In this document: in pieces, positions 27,708-36,792 of the stretch
How positions within the stretch are numbered: position 1 is the stretch's first letter
Layout: each line of letters starts with the position of its first letter
Source: Saprospiraceae bacterium
GTDB taxonomy: Bacteria > Bacteroidota > Bacteroidia > Chitinophagales > Saprospiraceae
Direction of reading: 5' to 3'
Assembly: GCA_021604865.1 (NCBI GenBank)
Contig: BQJU01000024.1
Span: 1-64,000 of the forward strand
Length of the DNA: 64,000 nt
Made by a program: the position numbers and the translations under genes
The notes under the pieces: generated by a model
Told to the model about the DNA's origin: nothing
Seen by the model: the letters and a program-made list of their open reading frames with translations, nothing else
Databases searched by the model: none

Positions 27708-28337
27708 ATGATAAGGCCACATCGACTATTTGATTTTATTAGAAATGGATCTACCAAGGCTTATACCATGTTCGTAAAACGGAGGTTTAAACGACTTGAG
27801 TCTAATCTATCACCTTTTGTAGAAGTGAAGAATCCTGAATATATCACGATTAAAGAGCGTACCACAATTCGTCCATATACATGGCTCTATGCAATCGTAA
27901 ATACCGGCAATAAAAAAAATGTTTTCCATCCTGATTTACAAATCGGAAAGTCTTGCTCTATAGGCCGGTTTTGTCATATTACCTGTTCAAATAAAGTTGT
28001 ATTTGAAGATAATGTCTTTTTAACTGAAGGCGTGTTAGTTACAGACTCCATTCATGGATATAAAGATATAAATACGCCTATTTACAACCAACCGCTAATT
28101 TCCTTAGGCCCCGTAATCATTGGTGAAGGTACCTGGATAGGTAATGGTGCAAGGATAGTTGGCCGGGTTAAAATAGGGACTGGATGTATCATTGCAACCA
28201 ATTCAGTAGTAAGTAATTCAATTGTTCCAGACCATTGTTTGGTAAGTGGAAACCCCGCCAGGATCACAAAAATTTACAACAAAAATTTAAGTGATTGGGA
28301 AGTAGTAGACTTACCGCTAGAAAAGTATATAAAATAA
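27708..28337 (+). CDS. Hexapeptide-repeat (left-handed beta helix) acyltransferase
   Basis: This 209-residue protein carries isoleucine-rich hexapeptide repeats (IGKSCSIGRFCHITC, IIGEGTWIGNGARIVG and VKIGTGCIIATNSVV) and the final SGNPARI of O-acetyltransferases of the WcaF/NodL/CysE group. It starts one base after the GT gene stop. An O- or N-acetyltransferase acting on a repeat-unit sugar is the simplest role. Confidence 0.85.
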   Translation: MIRPHRLFDFIRNGSTKAYTMFVKRRFKRLESNLSPFVEVKNPEYITIKERTTIRPYTWLYAIVNTGNKKNVFHPDLQIGKSCSIGRFCHITCSNKVVFEDNVFLTEGVLVTDSIHGYKDINTPIYNQPLISLGPVIIGEGTWIGNGARIVGRVKIGTGCIIATNSVVSNSIVPDHCLVSGNPARITKIYNKNLSDWEVVDLPLEKYIK

Positions 28338-28357
28338 TTTTAAAATAGATTCAAATT

Positions 28358-29473
28358 ATGCGAGTATTAGTTACCGGAGGAGCAGGCTTCATAGGTTCTT
28401 ATATTTGTGAACAACTCTTAGAAAAAGGATATGAGGTTGTTGTCTTAGATAATTTAGACCCCCAAATACATGGTGAGCAGGCAAGTTGGCCCACTTATAT
28501 GCCCGAGGGTACTGAAAATCATATAGGCGATGTGCGTGACCGTGAGCTAGTGAGAAAATTGCTTGCAAAAACTGATGCCGTTATCCACCTGGCTGCAGCT
28601 GTAGGCGTAGGCCAATCCATGTATAAGATCGAACACTATTGTTCAGTCAGTGTAATGGGCACAGCAATTCTACTGGAAGAAATCTTAAGGGTAAAAGACC
28701 GCATCAAAAAATTGATTGTAGCATCCTCAATGTCTATTTATGGGGAAGGCGAATACGTCAATGATAAAGGAGGACGAGTTTTCCCTGCTTCCAGACCTTT
28801 GTCTCAATTGAAGGAAGGGATATGGGAATTATTGGATTCGGACCGGAAGGTTTTAAAACCTATCCAGGTAACGGAGGAAAAACCCTTAAAACCAGATTCC
28901 ATTTATGCCATAAATAAACGTGACCAGGAAGAAATGTGTCTGGCGTTTGGTAGAGCGTATGAAATCCCCACCGTTGCCTTCCGGATGTTTAATGTTTTTG
29001 GTGCCCGTCAAGCACTTGGCAATCCTTATACGGGGGTTGTTGCTATATTTAGCAACAAACTTTTACAGGATGAAGCACCAATGGTCTTTGAAGATGGTCA
29101 TCAAAAACGCGATTTTGTGCATGTAGAAGATGTAGCCAGAGCCTATATTATGGCCCTTGAAAGTTCTAGTGTAGATGGTTATGCACTCAATCTTGGAAGC
29201 GGGGATAGCATTTCTGTTCTCGAAATTGCGAAGACATTGGCAAATGTGATGAATAAAAACATTACGCCAGTTGTTACCGGAAAATATAGAGACGGTGATA
29301 TTAGACATTGTTTTGCCAATATTGATTTGATTAAAGAAAAACTCGGTTGGGAGCCCAAATATACTTTTGAGAACGGTGTAAGAACGCTACTTGATTGGTT
29401 GAAATCAGAATCAGGCATAAAAACTAAAAATGATTCTTTTGAAGAACTCAAAAAAATGGGGCTATTGAAATGA
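28358..29473 (+). CDS. Nucleotide-sugar epimerase, extended SDR
   Basis: The 371-residue protein has GGAGFIGSYICEQLL at the start, HLAAAVGVGQSMY, SSMSIYGEGEYV and the catalytic YAINK near 188. VFGARQALGNPYTGVVAIF follows. The pattern, with a long insert between SMSIYGEG and the catalytic Tyr, is like dTDP-L-rhamnose 4-epimerase and related enzymes. It overlaps the next glycosyltransferase by 4 bases (ATGA). The sugar it epimerises is not shown by the sequence. Confidence 0.82.
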   Translation: MRVLVTGGAGFIGSYICEQLLEKGYEVVVLDNLDPQIHGEQASWPTYMPEGTENHIGDVRDRELVRKLLAKTDAVIHLAAAVGVGQSMYKIEHYCSVSVMGTAILLEEILRVKDRIKKLIVASSMSIYGEGEYVNDKGGRVFPASRPLSQLKEGIWELLDSDRKVLKPIQVTEEKPLKPDSIYAINKRDQEEMCLAFGRAYEIPTVAFRMFNVFGARQALGNPYTGVVAIFSNKLLQDEAPMVFEDGHQKRDFVHVEDVARAYIMALESSSVDGYALNLGSGDSISVLEIAKTLANVMNKNITPVVTGKYRDGDIRHCFANIDLIKEKLGWEPKYTFENGVRTLLDWLKSESGIKTKNDSFEELKKMGLLK

Positions 29474-30624
29474 AAGATAAAAAATTAGTGATTATTAGTC
29501 GTTCTTTTGCGCCTCTGGTTATTGGATCTCCTATTCTTTTGGCCAATCTTTTCTCTTCATATCCAGGGCGATTGGAAGCTATTGCCGGCTGGCAATATGG
29601 TGCCAAAATTGATCCTGAATTCAAACCACCCTGCCCTACCACTTACCTTCGAATGCCTGGATCTTTACCCCAACGTGCTTTTGATAGGTATACACAGGAA
29701 TTGATACCGTTTATTCGGCTTTTCATTATCAGGCAATTAAAAAAGATGAAACCCGATGCGGTCCTTGGAACTTGCCCTAGCGGAGAATTTTTCATAGCGG
29801 GTTATCAAGCTTGTAAAAAACTTGGGATTCCATTCATGGCACACATGCATGATCTTTGGGAGGAGAATGTTCCGGTTACTTCCCATAAAAAAGAAATGGC
29901 CATTAAATGGGAAAGGGAGATCCTGATGAATGCAGAGCGGGTATATTGTATGACCGACGTTCAAAAGCAATTTTATCACGATAAATATGGCATTAATCCC
30001 CGTCTATTACCCCATACTATTCGTGCTGAAGAATTAAATAATAAAAGTGTTTTTGACGGTGCTAAAATTAAGAGGAAAACAAAAAAGATAGTATACACAG
30101 GTAATGTCAGTAACGGTATGAATTTAGATGCCGTGCAACAGTTTGTAAAGGCAGTTGATCACCTTCCAAAAGAATATGAGATAAAGATGTTTGTAAGTTG
30201 GGATAAGGAATTATGCCAAAAATTTAACATCTATCATGAGCGAATAATTTATGATTGGCTTCCCATGTCTGAAGTTCAAAAAGAAATGCAAGAAGCTAAC
30301 CTACTCTTTCTTCCGCTTTCCCACAAAAACGCATCAATGGATGAAGTTCATACTGTTTTTGCTACTAAAACATTAGATTATTTAGTCTCTGGCTCTCCCA
30401 TTCTTGCGTTTTCGCCTCCAGATTCATTTCACAGTATCAGTGCAAAAAAGAACGGATGGGCATATGTTACTGATAAAGACGATCCATTGGCAATTGTAGA
30501 AGGGATTTTAAAAGTAACAAATGACGAAATTTTAAGCTCCCAATTAGTGGAAAAAGCATTTGACGAAGCGATGTCGAGAAACCCTGAAAAATATGCTACA
30601 GAATTGTATAGCCAACTTCCCTGA
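29470..30624 (+). CDS. Glycosyltransferase, GT4-like
   Basis: The 384-residue protein has the GT-B N-terminal domain with LVIISRSFAPLVIGSPILLANLF, HMHDLWEENVPV in the linker region, and YTGNVSNGMNLDA before the C-terminal domain. The NLLFLPLSHKNA stretch and FATKTLDYLVSGSPIL fit the donor-binding site. It starts in the stop codon of the epimerase gene, so it may use its product. Confidence 0.8.
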   Translation: MKDKKLVIISRSFAPLVIGSPILLANLFSSYPGRLEAIAGWQYGAKIDPEFKPPCPTTYLRMPGSLPQRAFDRYTQELIPFIRLFIIRQLKKMKPDAVLGTCPSGEFFIAGYQACKKLGIPFMAHMHDLWEENVPVTSHKKEMAIKWEREILMNAERVYCMTDVQKQFYHDKYGINPRLLPHTIRAEELNNKSVFDGAKIKRKTKKIVYTGNVSNGMNLDAVQQFVKAVDHLPKEYEIKMFVSWDKELCQKFNIYHERIIYDWLPMSEVQKEMQEANLLFLPLSHKNASMDEVHTVFATKTLDYLVSGSPILAFSPPDSFHSISAKKNGWAYVTDKDDPLAIVEGILKVTNDEILSSQLVEKAFDEAMSRNPEKYATELYSQLP

Positions 30625-30674
30625 GATGACAATAATTTGTTGCTAAAGATACCAATTAGATAATTGGATTTTAT

Positions 30675-33600
30675 TTGTTTAAATACATGACTTCTAGAAA
30701 ATATAGTGTAATCATCTTAGGTGCTGGTCGATCCCAAAACAATGAAGACCACTCTGCTCTAAGAGAAACGGCACAAGGTTCGAGGGTACTGGATTGGTTA
30801 ATTCAGGCTTATAGTGAAATTGAAGCTGGATTCCAATTTGTAGGTGGGTACAAACTGGATGAAATAGAAAAACACTATCCGGGTTTTCTATATATAGAGA
30901 ACAAAAACTGGAGAAACACAGGCGCTACGGGTTCTTTGTTCCAAGCTGAAATCCCACAAGAAGGAGACTTATTAGTTTCCTATAGCGATATACTTTATCG
31001 TAAGGATATCATCAAAAAGGTATTAACAAATAAAGGTGATGTTGTTGTAGCAATTGACTCAGCATGGAAAGATCGTTTTAGAGGAAGATTGCAAGAAGCT
31101 CTGGAAAGTTGTGAAAAAGTTACTTTTGCAAAGGATAAAATAACCAGGCTTGGGGCCGAACTGGATGTTGAATTGGCAAATGGGGAGTTTATTGGTCTTG
31201 TCAAATTTGGTGAAAACATTTTGCCTGAGCTGAAAAAGTTAACCAACCTTTCTTCTGAATACCTCTTAAAAAGCAATCTATCCGGCCTTCTTGAATGGCT
31301 GAGGCTAAAGGGAAAAGAAATCCACCTTATTGATGTGGAAGGGGACTGGGCAGAACTAGATGATCCAAGAGATTTGGCTCATTTCGTTCTTGGCACAAAG
31401 GCTCAGACCCTGGAGCGATTGAGCGGGTTAGTAACAAAAAGTAAAATTTTAGATCAAGTTGATTTTAAAGTAGAAGATTGGGACAGTTATCAACAGGCGA
31501 TCATCCAAAAAATTCAAAATGCATTCCCTAAAACAAAGCTCGTTGTAAGAAGTAGTGCGATAAGTGAAGACGGATTTCGAACGGCTAATGCGGGTGTATA
31601 CGAAAGTATTCTAAACGTTAACAGCAATGATAAAATAGAACTGAAAGAAGCAATCATTAAAGTGATTGCCTCCTACACTGATGGTAATAAAAAAAATCAG
31701 GTTCTTGTTCAACCCATGTTGACCAATGTAAAAGCCAGTGGTGTAGCATTTACCCGTACCCTTAGTCATGGAGCACCTTATTATGTCCTGAATTATGATG
31801 ACCAGTCGGGGAGTACTGAATCAATAACCAATGGCTCCAGCCAATCACACAAAACCTTACTCGTAAGGAGAGATGCGCTCGATTCAGTCAAAGAAAGTCC
31901 TAAATATTTAAGAAACCTGGTCTATTCAATTAAAGAATTAGAGAACCTGGTCCAGTATGACACTTTGGATATCGAATTTGCAGTTGATGGAAAGGATTTA
32001 ATCTATATTCTACAGGTACGTCCTATTGCAGTAGATCACTCGGAATGGGATATACGAGATACTGATCTATTAGAATTTATAAATCAAGCTGAGCAAAACT
32101 TCGAACAACTTGAACAACCTTCGCCATTTGTTTTAGGGACCTCTGCCATTTATGGTGTCATGCCGGATTGGAATCCAGCTGAAATAATAGGGATTAAACC
32201 CGGTCTTCTTGCCACAAGTCTATACAAATTGCTAATTTTAGATGAAACCTGGGCAAAGCAACGCTTTGAGTATGGATATAGAGATGTAAGGCCTCAGCCA
32301 TTGTTGACCTCCTTTGCAGGGCATCCGTACATAGATGTAAGAGCCAGTTTCAATTCGTTTATTCCTGCTAGATTGGATCATAGTTTGGCAGAAAAACTTG
32401 TAAACTTTTACTTATTGTATTTACGTAATCATCCTGAATTACATGATAAAGTAGAATTTGAAGTAGTGCCTACGTGTTTCGATCTAAATTTTGATAAATG
32501 GAAATTGAGGTTGTCAGAGGAAGGCAATTTTTCAGATGCCGAAATAAACACTTTAAGAGACGCACTGCTTGAAATCACACAAAATGCAATCAAAAGAAAC
32601 GATCAGGATTTCCAGAAAATCAAAATCTTAGAAGACAGATATCGAAAAATTAAACAGGCCTCCCTTCCTCCTTTAAAGAAAGCTTATTTACTCCTTCACG
32701 ATTGTAAGAAATATGGTACGCTTCCCTTTGCTCATTTAGCAAGGAGCGCCTTTGTAGCTGTATCATTACTAAAATCCGCTGTAACTGCTCAGGTAATTAC
32801 TAAGGCCGAAATGGAGGATTTTCTTAATACGATAAAAACCATAAGTCATGAGTTTGCTCAGGATGCCGCAGCAACAGGAAATGGAGAATTAGCATGGTGT
32901 GATTTTAAAAACAAATACGGCCATGTTCGACCCGGCACTTACGATATTACATCCAAAAGTTATTTGGAAGATTCCGAACGTTATTTGCGACCATTAGCTG
33001 AAAAATCGACCCACACAAACACCATTGAGAAAAAGGGTGGCATGCTATGGAAAAGTGTTCGCATGAAATTTTTAGCCTCTTGCAGTAAACAAGGAATTAC
33101 CTCAAATATAGAAGAAGTAGAATCGTTTATGAGAGGCGCCATAGAAGGCCGAGAATATGCCAAATTTTCTTTCTCAAGAAACTTGTCAACTGCTCTAGAT
33201 TGTATTATAGAATTTGGAGTCAATAATGATATTAGTCGTGTGGACCTTTCCCATATATCCATTGAGAATCTTTTTTCTGCTATTAACAGTGATTTGAAAA
33301 AATCGGATTTAATGAAATGGTTTAATGAAATGATTGTTAAAGGAAAAAAAGGAAAAAAAATATGTTCAGTTGTTGAGCTCCCTCCTATTATTTGTAGTAA
33401 AAATGACTTTCGCTCTTTTATATATCCTGAAACCCAAGCAAACTTCATCGGAAGTGGGCAAATTACTGCCTCCTGCATTGATTTATCCAATGCAAAAGAC
33501 ATTGCTTTAGATCTAAATGGAAAGATTGTACTTATTCCCCAAGCTGATCCTGGTTACGAATGGCTGTTCGGACAAAAGTTGGCAGGTTTGATTACCATGT

Positions 33601-33752
33601 ATGGAGGAGCAAATTCACACATGGCAATTAGAGCTGCAGAATTTGGTATTCCAGCCGCTATAGGAGTAGGCGACACCGAATATAAAAGAATTGCCTCTGC
33701 GTCTATACTCAATTTGGACGCTGGAAATAAAAAAATTGATTTAATAAGATGA
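30675..33752 (+). CDS. Nucleotidyltransferase fused to a glutamine-kinase-like ATP-grasp/swivel protein
   Basis: The 1025-residue protein has three parts. Residues 1-245 look like a sugar nucleotidyltransferase with a degenerate loop (LGAGRSQNNEDHSALRE) and VSYSDILYRKDI. Residues about 275-460 are a PEP-synthase-type ATP-grasp domain with VRSSAISEDGF and LQVRPIAV. Residues about 920-1020 are a swivel phosphohistidine domain with GGANSHMAIRAAEFGIPA and H982. The protein ends 43 residues after that His, so the phosphoenolpyruvate-binding barrel of PEP synthase is absent. This matches the Cj1418-type L-glutamine kinase and rifampicin phosphotransferase layout. With its neighbours it probably phosphorylates glutamine to begin CDP-phosphoramidate synthesis. 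Fusion and layout are seen; substrate is inferred. Confidence 0.8.
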   Translation: MFKYMTSRKYSVIILGAGRSQNNEDHSALRETAQGSRVLDWLIQAYSEIEAGFQFVGGYKLDEIEKHYPGFLYIENKNWRNTGATGSLFQAEIPQEGDLLVSYSDILYRKDIIKKVLTNKGDVVVAIDSAWKDRFRGRLQEALESCEKVTFAKDKITRLGAELDVELANGEFIGLVKFGENILPELKKLTNLSSEYLLKSNLSGLLEWLRLKGKEIHLIDVEGDWAELDDPRDLAHFVLGTKAQTLERLSGLVTKSKILDQVDFKVEDWDSYQQAIIQKIQNAFPKTKLVVRSSAISEDGFRTANAGVYESILNVNSNDKIELKEAIIKVIASYTDGNKKNQVLVQPMLTNVKASGVAFTRTLSHGAPYYVLNYDDQSGSTESITNGSSQSHKTLLVRRDALDSVKESPKYLRNLVYSIKELENLVQYDTLDIEFAVDGKDLIYILQVRPIAVDHSEWDIRDTDLLEFINQAEQNFEQLEQPSPFVLGTSAIYGVMPDWNPAEIIGIKPGLLATSLYKLLILDETWAKQRFEYGYRDVRPQPLLTSFAGHPYIDVRASFNSFIPARLDHSLAEKLVNFYLLYLRNHPELHDKVEFEVVPTCFDLNFDKWKLRLSEEGNFSDAEINTLRDALLEITQNAIKRNDQDFQKIKILEDRYRKIKQASLPPLKKAYLLLHDCKKYGTLPFAHLARSAFVAVSLLKSAVTAQVITKAEMEDFLNTIKTISHEFAQDAAATGNGELAWCDFKNKYGHVRPGTYDITSKSYLEDSERYLRPLAEKSTHTNTIEKKGGMLWKSVRMKFLASCSKQGITSNIEEVESFMRGAIEGREYAKFSFSRNLSTALDCIIEFGVNNDISRVDLSHISIENLFSAINSDLKKSDLMKWFNEMIVKGKKGKKICSVVELPPIICSKNDFRSFIYPETQANFIGSGQITASCIDLSNAKDIALDLNGKIVLIPQADPGYEWLFGQKLAGLITMYGGANSHMAIRAAEFGIPAAIGVGDTEYKRIASASILNLDAGNKKIDLIR

Positions 33753-34384
33753 GATTAGGGATAACGCAGCGTGTTGAAGTAATCCCCTCTTATGGAGAAA
33801 GAAGAGATTGCCTCGATCAAAATTGGTTTCTATTCTTCGAACGGCTTGGTTTAAACGTAATTCCGGTACCCAATGCATTAAAAGATCCTGTCCATTTTTT
33901 TGAGAAGAATGATCTAAATGGATTTATTCTTTCCGGAGGAAATGATATTTCTTCCCTACCCGATTCATCCAATCCAGCGCCAGAACGTGATAAAACTGAA
34001 AAATTTATCCTCGAGTATGCTCGATCAAAAAAATTGCCTGTTATCGGAGTTTGCAGAGGCCTCCAGGTCATGAATCTTTTTTTTAATGGTGCATTAATGC
34101 GGGCAGAAGGACATGCAGGCACTCGGCATGGGGTTGCTAATCGCTCTGACAACGTTAATTTCTATCCCTATAAGGAAGTCAATAGTTTCCATAATTATGT
34201 AATTGCCAAACATAATCTTGGTGAGGGATTAATACCAATTTTGAGTTCAAATGATGCATTCATAGAAGCATTTCAACACGAAAAACTACCCTGGACAGGC
34301 ATTATGTGGCACCCCGAAAGAGAGCATCCATTTAATGAATACGACATCGAATTGTTTAAAAAAATCTTCAACATAACTTTTTAG
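33749..34384 (+). CDS. Class I glutamine-amidotransferase-like hydrolase (Cj1417-like)
   Basis: This 211-residue protein is a free-standing class I amidotransferase fold. The nucleophile Cys is in GVCRGLQVM and the His/Glu pair in MWHPERE. LTILSGGNDIS-like and ERDKTEKF stretches resemble gamma-glutamyl hydrolases and Cj1417, the enzyme that releases glutamate from gamma-glutamyl-CDP-amidate. The start overlaps the kinase stop by 4 bases. No synthase partner domain is present, so hydrolysis rather than amide transfer is likely. The role is inferred from its kinase and cytidylyltransferase neighbours. Confidence 0.8.
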   Translation: MRLGITQRVEVIPSYGERRDCLDQNWFLFFERLGLNVIPVPNALKDPVHFFEKNDLNGFILSGGNDISSLPDSSNPAPERDKTEKFILEYARSKKLPVIGVCRGLQVMNLFFNGALMRAEGHAGTRHGVANRSDNVNFYPYKEVNSFHNYVIAKHNLGEGLIPILSSNDAFIEAFQHEKLPWTGIMWHPEREHPFNEYDIELFKKIFNITF

Positions 34385-34385
34385 A

Positions 34386-35162
34386 ATGCACGCAATAATT
34401 TTAGCTGCTGGACAAGGCACCCGACTTAGACCTTATACAGATCATGTGCCCAAAGGCATGGTGAAACTTAATGGAATTCCATTATTATTGCGCCAAAAAG
34501 AAGTTTTAAACATTGTGGGAGTTGACAATGTCAATGTTGTGACCGGGTATAAAGAAGAATGCATTGATATTTCCGGCATACAAAAGTTCTACAACCCTTT
34601 GTACGCGTCTACTAATATGGTTGCAAGCCTTTATTGCGCGAAAGAACTTTTTAATGGATCTTCAGACATTATCATTTCTTATGGAGATATCGTATATGAA
34701 CAAAAGGTTATTACTAAACTTATCAATTGCAAGAATGATTTGTCAGTTGTGATCGACAAAGGATGGCTTGCCCTATGGGAAATCCGTATGGAAAATATTT
34801 TGGAAGATGCGGAAACATTGAAGATCAATCAGGAGGGGAATATTGTTGAAATCGGGAAAAAGCCAAAGTCACAAGCCGATATACAAGGACAGTATATTGG
34901 ATTGATAAAAGTCTCCAAAGAATTTGCGCCGAGTTTTTTTCAGCTGTATGAGAAGTTAAAGGGGAAACCAGGATTATATGATGGCAAAGATTATGACAAT
35001 ATGTATATGACGACTTACCTGCAACTGTTGATTAATCATTCAAAAAAGATTAAAGCTGTAATGATAAATAATGGTTGGTTGGAAGTAGACACAACCGAAG
35101 ACCTGGAAACCTATGAAAAATTAATTGCGAATGGGCAATTGGATAGCATTTATAAGCTTTAG
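34386..35162 (+). CDS. Nucleotidyltransferase, possible phosphoglutamine cytidylyltransferase
   Basis: The 258-residue protein has the sugar-nucleotidyltransferase signature ILAAGQGTRLRPYTDHVPKGMVKLNG at the N-terminus, ISYGDIVYE with a metal-binding Asp near 100, and WLEVDTTEDLE near 230. It resembles LicC-type phosphocholine cytidylyltransferases and Cj1416. It begins one base after the hydrolase stop. In Campylobacter the matching enzyme couples phosphoglutamine to CMP. An alternative is activation of another phosphate ester, but the kinase-hydrolase-transferase set supports the phosphoramidate route. Confidence 0.8.
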   Translation: MHAIILAAGQGTRLRPYTDHVPKGMVKLNGIPLLLRQKEVLNIVGVDNVNVVTGYKEECIDISGIQKFYNPLYASTNMVASLYCAKELFNGSSDIIISYGDIVYEQKVITKLINCKNDLSVVIDKGWLALWEIRMENILEDAETLKINQEGNIVEIGKKPKSQADIQGQYIGLIKVSKEFAPSFFQLYEKLKGKPGLYDGKDYDNMYMTTYLQLLINHSKKIKAVMINNGWLEVDTTEDLETYEKLIANGQLDSIYKL

Positions 35163-35206
35163 TTCTGACAGATCATAAAATAATATAAGTTTTCACACTG
35201 AGCGTT

Positions 35207-36727
35207 ATGAAAAAATTGAACATTTTTTGGTTGTTGATTGATTCAGCCAGAAATTTTGAAACAGATGAGGATAAACGAGGGCTGCCAAAAAGTGTAGTGA
35301 ATTTTGCAGAAAGCGCTACTTATTTCAAAAATGTTGTTACCAGCGCACCAAGTACAATTCAGTCTATATCTAGTATGATGACAAGTGCTCCAAGTTATCT
35401 TTTGTCTCGATCCTACAACAATTATAGAGGTATTTCAGACAGTTTTGATTATTTCCCTCACATGTTAAAAAAGAATGGTTATCAGATATATGGAGCCATT
35501 TATTTTAAACATGGACGTGAAACAATGTCTGATGTATTTGGAATGATGGATAACAAATTTTATCCCAAAGACCTCAGTCACCGCAAAGAGGTCTGGACAA
35601 ATAATGACATCTATAATCTTTTTAACCAAGTGTTAGAGAAAAATGACTGGGAGAAGCCTACGATGTGTTATCTCCACTACAATGTTAGAGTGGATGTTAA
35701 TATTTCTGAAGTCATTCAAAACACGCTTGATAGTATTGCTGCACGAGGCCTCATGGACAATAGTGTGATTATTATCAATTCGGATCATGGCTATCCCACT
35801 AAAGCGCGTGGTTGGGATCCCATTGCCGCACAAAAGGAAGGTTGGGGCCATGACAAACAACTTTATAATGATAATATTCTGACGCCTCTTGTGATCAAAT
35901 ACCCAGGTTGTGATGCAAAAGAAGTCAACGATTATATTGCTACCATCGATATTGTACCTTCTCTTTGCCATTTATTGGATCTTCCTCCTTCTCCTAAATT
36001 TCATGGTGTGAATGTTTTTGATCCAGAAATCGCATTGAATGAAAGGCTTTTAAGAACTGATAATCGGTATGTTGGGCAATTGCCTGCTTTTACCTCTTTT
36101 ATTAAGGGTAACAAAAAATGTATTATTTATAAAGATTCTTCAAATAATGCAACTTCTGAATATTTCGATTTAGTCAAAGATCCTGAAGAAAAAAACAGTT
36201 TAACGTTCAGTAAGCAGTTTGAAGAACTAAAAAATTCGGTAGAGGAAAATTTCATTGAATTTGACAATTTCCATCGTGATCTTCTTCTCGAAAAATGGGG
36301 TAAGCTAAAACAATTCCCAAATGTTATTAAATCTTCAACCGCCTGTGTAGTCCTTGAAAGTACACCAGCTTTTAAAAAAATAGTAGAATCGGTTTTCTCC
36401 GAATTACTCCCCAAAACAGAAATCAAATTTTCGGAAGAAGTATTAGAAAACGAAAAAAGTTCGAGATCTTTTGATGTAGGATTTGTGATTATTGAATCCG
36501 AGATACCATGGGATTTAAATAGCCCCAAAAAAGTTGCAGCTAATTTCAAAAATAAGGAGCTCATTTATTTAGATAATAACGGAAAAATTTATTCCAACTT
36601 CATAAAACCAAGACTATATTTCAACTTTGTAAAAAAGCGTTCAAAACTTTTTAAGATTGATAAGTTGTTCATATTTGATCTATTTTATAGAATGATAACC
36701 AGAAAGCTGCTAAAGCCCGTAAATTAA
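35207..36727 (+). CDS. Sulfatase/alkaline-phosphatase-fold protein
   Basis: The 506-residue protein begins with FWLLIDSARNFETDE, giving the first metal-binding Asp. VVTSAPSTIQSISSMMTS follows, where the nucleophile would be a Ser or Thr; the CxPxR motif of arylsulfatases is absent. INSDHGYPTKARGWD and the GHDKQLYNDN stretch complete the metal site. No signal peptide or transmembrane segment is clear. The last 130 residues are a separate, less conserved domain. Its place right after the phosphoramidate-type genes makes it a candidate to move or remove a phosphoryl group on the glycan. This role is inference. Confidence 0.7.
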   Translation: MKKLNIFWLLIDSARNFETDEDKRGLPKSVVNFAESATYFKNVVTSAPSTIQSISSMMTSAPSYLLSRSYNNYRGISDSFDYFPHMLKKNGYQIYGAIYFKHGRETMSDVFGMMDNKFYPKDLSHRKEVWTNNDIYNLFNQVLEKNDWEKPTMCYLHYNVRVDVNISEVIQNTLDSIAARGLMDNSVIIINSDHGYPTKARGWDPIAAQKEGWGHDKQLYNDNILTPLVIKYPGCDAKEVNDYIATIDIVPSLCHLLDLPPSPKFHGVNVFDPEIALNERLLRTDNRYVGQLPAFTSFIKGNKKCIIYKDSSNNATSEYFDLVKDPEEKNSLTFSKQFEELKNSVEENFIEFDNFHRDLLLEKWGKLKQFPNVIKSSTACVVLESTPAFKKIVESVFSELLPKTEIKFSEEVLENEKSSRSFDVGFVIIESEIPWDLNSPKKVAANFKNKELIYLDNNGKIYSNFIKPRLYFNFVKKRSKLFKIDKLFIFDLFYRMITRKLLKPVN

Positions 36728-36792
36728 GATCAACTGCTGATTTCTATTTCTTGTATTCACTACATTAATAAAGCGACAACGATTATATAAGC

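Noticed and set aside
30675-33752. Phosphoenolpyruvate synthase
   Set aside because: The C-terminal PEP/pyruvate barrel is missing and an N-terminal nucleotidyltransferase domain is present.
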